This document shows positions 5,816 through 8,297 of a DNA stretch of 8,297 nt, piece after piece. The number at the start of each line of letters is the position of its first letter. The first letter of the stretch is position 1. Source of the stretch: CAZHZT01 sp964537285 (GTDB lineage: Bacteria; Bacteroidota; Bacteroidia; Chitinophagales; Saprospiraceae); assembly GCA_964537285.1 (NCBI GenBank), contig CAZHZT010000180.1, positions 1-8,297 on the forward strand. The letters run 5' to 3'. The notes under the pieces are model-generated. The model was not told the DNA's origin, did no database searches, and worked only from the letters and a program-made list of their open reading frames with translations. The translations under genes and the position numbers were made by a program.

Positions 5816-7609
5816 ATGGCACTTAAATATAGATTACTTCTGGTTTTATTCTTTTTGTCTATTGCTGTGTGGGCAGGGATGAGCATGTTCTGGCAAACTC
5901 AGCAGGAATTACTTTGGGGGTATTTGCCTTTATTCCTCTTATTAGGAATATGGGGTACGCGGATGAGTTTGTCCCTGGGTAATTCTTATCGCAATGAACC
6001 GCTACGATGGAAATGGCTGACGTTGTCTACGCTTTCAGGGCTTTTGCTTTGGTTGGGTTTTCCTACTTTTTCCTCAACGCCCTTGATGTTCATAGCTTTT
6101 GTGCCTCTTTTGAAAATGGAAGATGATATTTTAGCATCTGGAGTGGCGCATAGTGGGAGAAAGGTTTTTGGGTATTCTTATCACGCATTTCTGTTGTGGA
6201 ATATCTTATCTACATTTTGGGTAGCCGATACTTCCTTGATGGCTGGGATTTTTGCCAATTTCGCTAATGCATTTTTAATGAGTCTACCTTTTTTGCTTTT
6301 CCATTATTCCCGGAAAGTAATGCCTGGTAAATTGAACTATTTGGCTTTCATTGCTTATTGGCTAAGTTTTGAATACATTCATTTGAGGTGGGAGCTTACC
6401 TGGCCGTGGTTAACTTTGGGTAATAGTTTTGCTGCTCATCCTTCATGGGTACAATGGTATGAATATACCGGTGTTTTTGGAGGAGGGTTATGGATATTGC
6501 TGGCAAATGTGCTTGGGTTTAAATTGCTGGATTCTTTTTGGAGTAGAGAAAAAGGGAAGTCTTTGGGTTTAGGGCTGCAATGGGTCGTGCTAATAGTATT
6601 GCCTTTGGCTCTTTCATTATGGATGTATTCCTCTTATGAAGAAAAAGGGGTGGAAAAAGAGGTGGTAGTTGTGCAACCAAACTACGAGCCGCATTATGTA
6701 AAGTTTAGGATCCCTCAAAATAAGCAATTCAAACAATATATGGACCTTGCTGAGACGGTCCTTTCCGATAGTACAGACTATCTTGTATTTCCGGAAAGTG
6801 CATTTGGGTTGGTCGATACGGCTAATGTCCTGGCTTACAAGTATGTGAAGATGCTTAAAGCATTTCTTGATCAGTATCCTAAACTGCACCTGGTTACAGG
6901 GCTTAATGGATACACTTTTTTGCCTCCCAACACCCCCTGGCGAAAAACTATGCGTGTGGATGTTCGCACCGGGACCGGGGATACGATATATTGGGAAGCA
7001 TACAATATAGCCGTTCAATTGACGAGTAATGAAGATTACGTGCCTGTTTACCTCAAATCTAAGTTAGTTCCCGGAGCGGAGATCTTTCCGTATTATGAAT
7101 ATTTGAGTTTCCTTCAGCCTATTGTAGACGATGTAGACGGAACTATCGAGGGCAATGCTACTCAAGATAAGCGGGAAGCATTTATCGGTAAGGATGGCCT
7201 AGGCATAGGGCCCGTAATTTGTTATGAATCCATTTTTGGAGCTTATAGCACGGGGTATGTGAAAGATGGCGCTAATGCTTTGTTTATCGTTACTAATGAT
7301 GGCTGGTGGGATGATACTGACGGGCATCGCCAACACCTTCAGTTTGCTTCTTTAAGAGCTATTGAATTGCGACGGAGCATTGCACGTTCAGCAAATACGG
7401 GCATCAGTGCATTCATTAATCAGCGAGGAGATATTTCTAAAGCAACAGCTTATAATGAAGAAGCTGTAATCAAAGGAACGTTGTTTTTTAATGAAGAAAT
7501 CACTTTTTATGTGCTTTGGGGAGATTTAATTGGCCGTTTGGCAATCTTTACGGCCATCATATTGTTACTAAATACGTTTAGTAAAAGGCTGATTGGGCCA
7601 AAGAAGTAG
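5816..7609 (+). CDS. lnt: Apolipoprotein N-acyltransferase
   Basis: Lnt is the inner-membrane enzyme that adds the third acyl chain to the N-terminal cysteine of lipoproteins, the last step after Lgt and LspA. The 597-residue product has a multi-pass N-terminal half (hydrophobic stretches between about 5 and 270, including LWLGFPTFSSTPLMFIAFVPLL and the Lnt-typical WPWLTLGNSFA at 196-206). The periplasmic nitrilase-fold domain follows (~283-560), and one more membrane helix closes the protein (~570-587). The catalytic triad is visible: E327 in FPESAFG, K414 in YLKSKLVPGAE and C469 in PVICYES, matching E. coli E267/K335/C387. TNDGWW and the ARSANTGISAFI region are also typical. It is complete, slightly longer than the ~510-residue E. 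coli enzyme. The start lies 14 nt after the palindrome; no Shine-Dalgarno is seen. It was probably co-transcribed with metG before the palindrome arrived. Confidence 0.96.
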   Translation: MALKYRLLLVLFFLSIAVWAGMSMFWQTQQELLWGYLPLFLLLGIWGTRMSLSLGNSYRNEPLRWKWLTLSTLSGLLLWLGFPTFSSTPLMFIAFVPLLKMEDDILASGVAHSGRKVFGYSYHAFLLWNILSTFWVADTSLMAGIFANFANAFLMSLPFLLFHYSRKVMPGKLNYLAFIAYWLSFEYIHLRWELTWPWLTLGNSFAAHPSWVQWYEYTGVFGGGLWILLANVLGFKLLDSFWSREKGKSLGLGLQWVVLIVLPLALSLWMYSSYEEKGVEKEVVVVQPNYEPHYVKFRIPQNKQFKQYMDLAETVLSDSTDYLVFPESAFGLVDTANVLAYKYVKMLKAFLDQYPKLHLVTGLNGYTFLPPNTPWRKTMRVDVRTGTGDTIYWEAYNIAVQLTSNEDYVPVYLKSKLVPGAEIFPYYEYLSFLQPIVDDVDGTIEGNATQDKREAFIGKDGLGIGPVICYESIFGAYSTGYVKDGANALFIVTNDGWWDDTDGHRQHLQFASLRAIELRRSIARSANTGISAFINQRGDISKATAYNEEAVIKGTLFFNEEITFYVLWGDLIGRLAIFTAIILLLNTFSKRLIGPKK

Positions 7610-7648
7610 GATTAAGTCTATTTAATTTAACAATAATATTAAACAGTT

Positions 7649-8164
7649 ATGAGAGGTATATTTTCATTGTTACTTGTGTTCGTTGCTGGATTCGCAATGG
7701 CTCAGGATGGTATGGCTACTTTCGAGAAAGAAAACATATCAATCAAATATCCGGAGACCTGGGCATTGTCCGAAGGCTTGATGGGGAGTGTTTTTGTTCT
7801 TCAATCTCCGATGGAGAATGATCAGGATCGATTTAGTGAAACGGTGAGCCTTATGAAGCAGGATCTTTCTTATGCCGGAAGAGATGTATCGGTGAAAGAA
7901 TTTGCGGAAGTAGCTCAGGTGCAGCTGAAAAATATGGTTCAGGGTTTTTCAATGGAATCTTCGGAGCCTGTGCAATTTGCCGGCCAGGAGGCTTACGAAT
8001 TGGTTTACTCAGGTAAACAAGAGGATTTTGAGCTGAAGTGGAAGCAAATTGTCGTCGTTAAGGATAAAGTAGCTTACATGCTTTCTTATCAGGCCGCTAA
8101 AGATGCGTATGATCGTCAATTGGAAAATGCGGATAAAGTATTGAATTCTTTCAATATCAAATAG
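7649..8164 (+). CDS. Secreted PsbP/Mog1-fold-like protein of unknown function
   Basis: The precursor has 171 residues. A Sec signal peptide (1-18, MRGIFSLL...FAMA) is followed by QDGMATFEKENISIKYPETW. The KYPETW motif near residue 33, GQEAYELVYSG at 112-122, the strand KQIVVVKDKVAYMLSYQ at 132-148 and the closing ADKVLNSFNI at 161-170 are the pattern of small PsbP/Mog1/DcrB-like (DUF1795-type) domains. They are common as stand-alone exported proteins in Bacteroidota and have no settled role. There is no lipobox cysteine, so a soluble periplasmic or secreted protein is expected. The gene begins 39 nt after the lnt stop, consistent with co-transcription, but the spacer is AT-rich and could hold its own promoter. 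The right copy of the flanking repeat starts 4 nt after its stop. Confidence 0.8.
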   Translation: MRGIFSLLLVFVAGFAMAQDGMATFEKENISIKYPETWALSEGLMGSVFVLQSPMENDQDRFSETVSLMKQDLSYAGRDVSVKEFAEVAQVQLKNMVQGFSMESSEPVQFAGQEAYELVYSGKQEDFELKWKQIVVVKDKVAYMLSYQAAKDAYDRQLENADKVLNSFNIK

Positions 8165-8168
8165 ATTA

Positions 8169-8290
8169 AAACATGAGTCATCCCGAATTTTAAGAAACTT
8201 CATATTGCCATAATAGTCAATAATAGGTGCTGTAAATCAAGGTCTTAGGACCGGCCTTATTCAATTTAGCTTTTTGAAAGGCTGGCAGCC
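8169..8290 (+). repeat. Right copy of the ~122-bp repeat next to a gene 3' end
   Basis: The copy begins AAACATGAGTCAT 4 nt after the stop of the PsbP-like gene and reaches the edge region of the window. Bases 8243-8289 are identical to the complement of 1-47, and the first ~75 bases are a diverged match to 48-122. GCCTTATTCAA (8254-8264) pairs with TTGAAAGGC (8274-8282), leaving a 2-nt bulge, and GGCTG-G-CAGCC (8280-8290) forms a second small palindrome. Orientation relative to the preceding gene is the same as for the left copy and marC. The seven bases after it (GTTAAAA) have no counterpart inside the window. Confidence 0.85.
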
Positions 8291-8297
8291 GTTAAAA

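Noticed and set aside
8165..8297. Terminal repeats as integron attC sites, since they follow stop codons and the right one is followed by GTTAAAA
   Set aside because: GTTAAAA does not fit the GTTRRRY core at its last base, and I find no matching RYYYAAC at the other end. The genes are housekeeping and there is no integrase, so a cassette array is unlikely.
1..8297. The whole window as one composite transposon bounded by the inverted terminal repeats
   Set aside because: There is no transposase, the content is essential housekeeping genes, and the repeat copies are diverged in their gene-proximal parts and orient to gene ends. Dispersed repeats are the simpler reading.

Overview
The window looks like chromosomal DNA of a Bacteroidota bacterium. 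The supports are an OmpA protein with a Bacteroidota-style N-terminal domain, A-rich sequence instead of Shine-Dalgarno sites before most starts, moderate-to-low GC, a MetRS with a fused C-terminal tRNA-binding domain and a KFSKS-type loop, and a Rho-binding antiterminator (Rof) relative. Nothing in it needs a plasmid or phage origin.

Layout. On the minus strand: a MarC-family membrane protein (140-766), preceded in its direction by a secreted lipoprotein-like protein (1035-1820), with a terminator-like hairpin and a 135-bp nested palindrome between them. On the plus strand: an OmpA-domain envelope protein (1885-2955), a Rof-like antiterminator gene split by an inserted palindromic element (2986-3366), metG (3524-5638), lnt (5816-7609) and a secreted PsbP/Mog1-fold-like protein (7649-8164). 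The genes are housekeeping and envelope functions. Lnt would N-acylate lipoproteins such as the product of 1035-1820.

The unusual content is non-coding. The same region carries three unrelated large palindromes: 781-915, 3142-3254 and 5639-5801. The second sits inside the rof-like gene. Removing exactly 120 nt (113-bp element plus one copy of a 7-nt near-direct repeat) restores an 86-codon Rof-like reading frame, so it is very probably a MITE-like insertion. The third is a perfect 163-nt palindrome with a 1-nt centre, flush with the metG stop and bracketed by ATAA on both sides. Removing it would leave metG and lnt 10 nt apart, like an operon junction.

The window is also bracketed by two inverted copies of a ~122-bp repeat (1-122 and 8169-8290). 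Each copy begins just after the stop codon of a gene and points the same way relative to that gene. Its distal 47 bp are identical in both copies. This suggests a dispersed genomic repeat tied to gene 3' ends. It may also be why the sequence ends where it does, if this is a whole assembly contig. No rRNA, tRNA, CRISPR array, transposase or integrase gene is visible.
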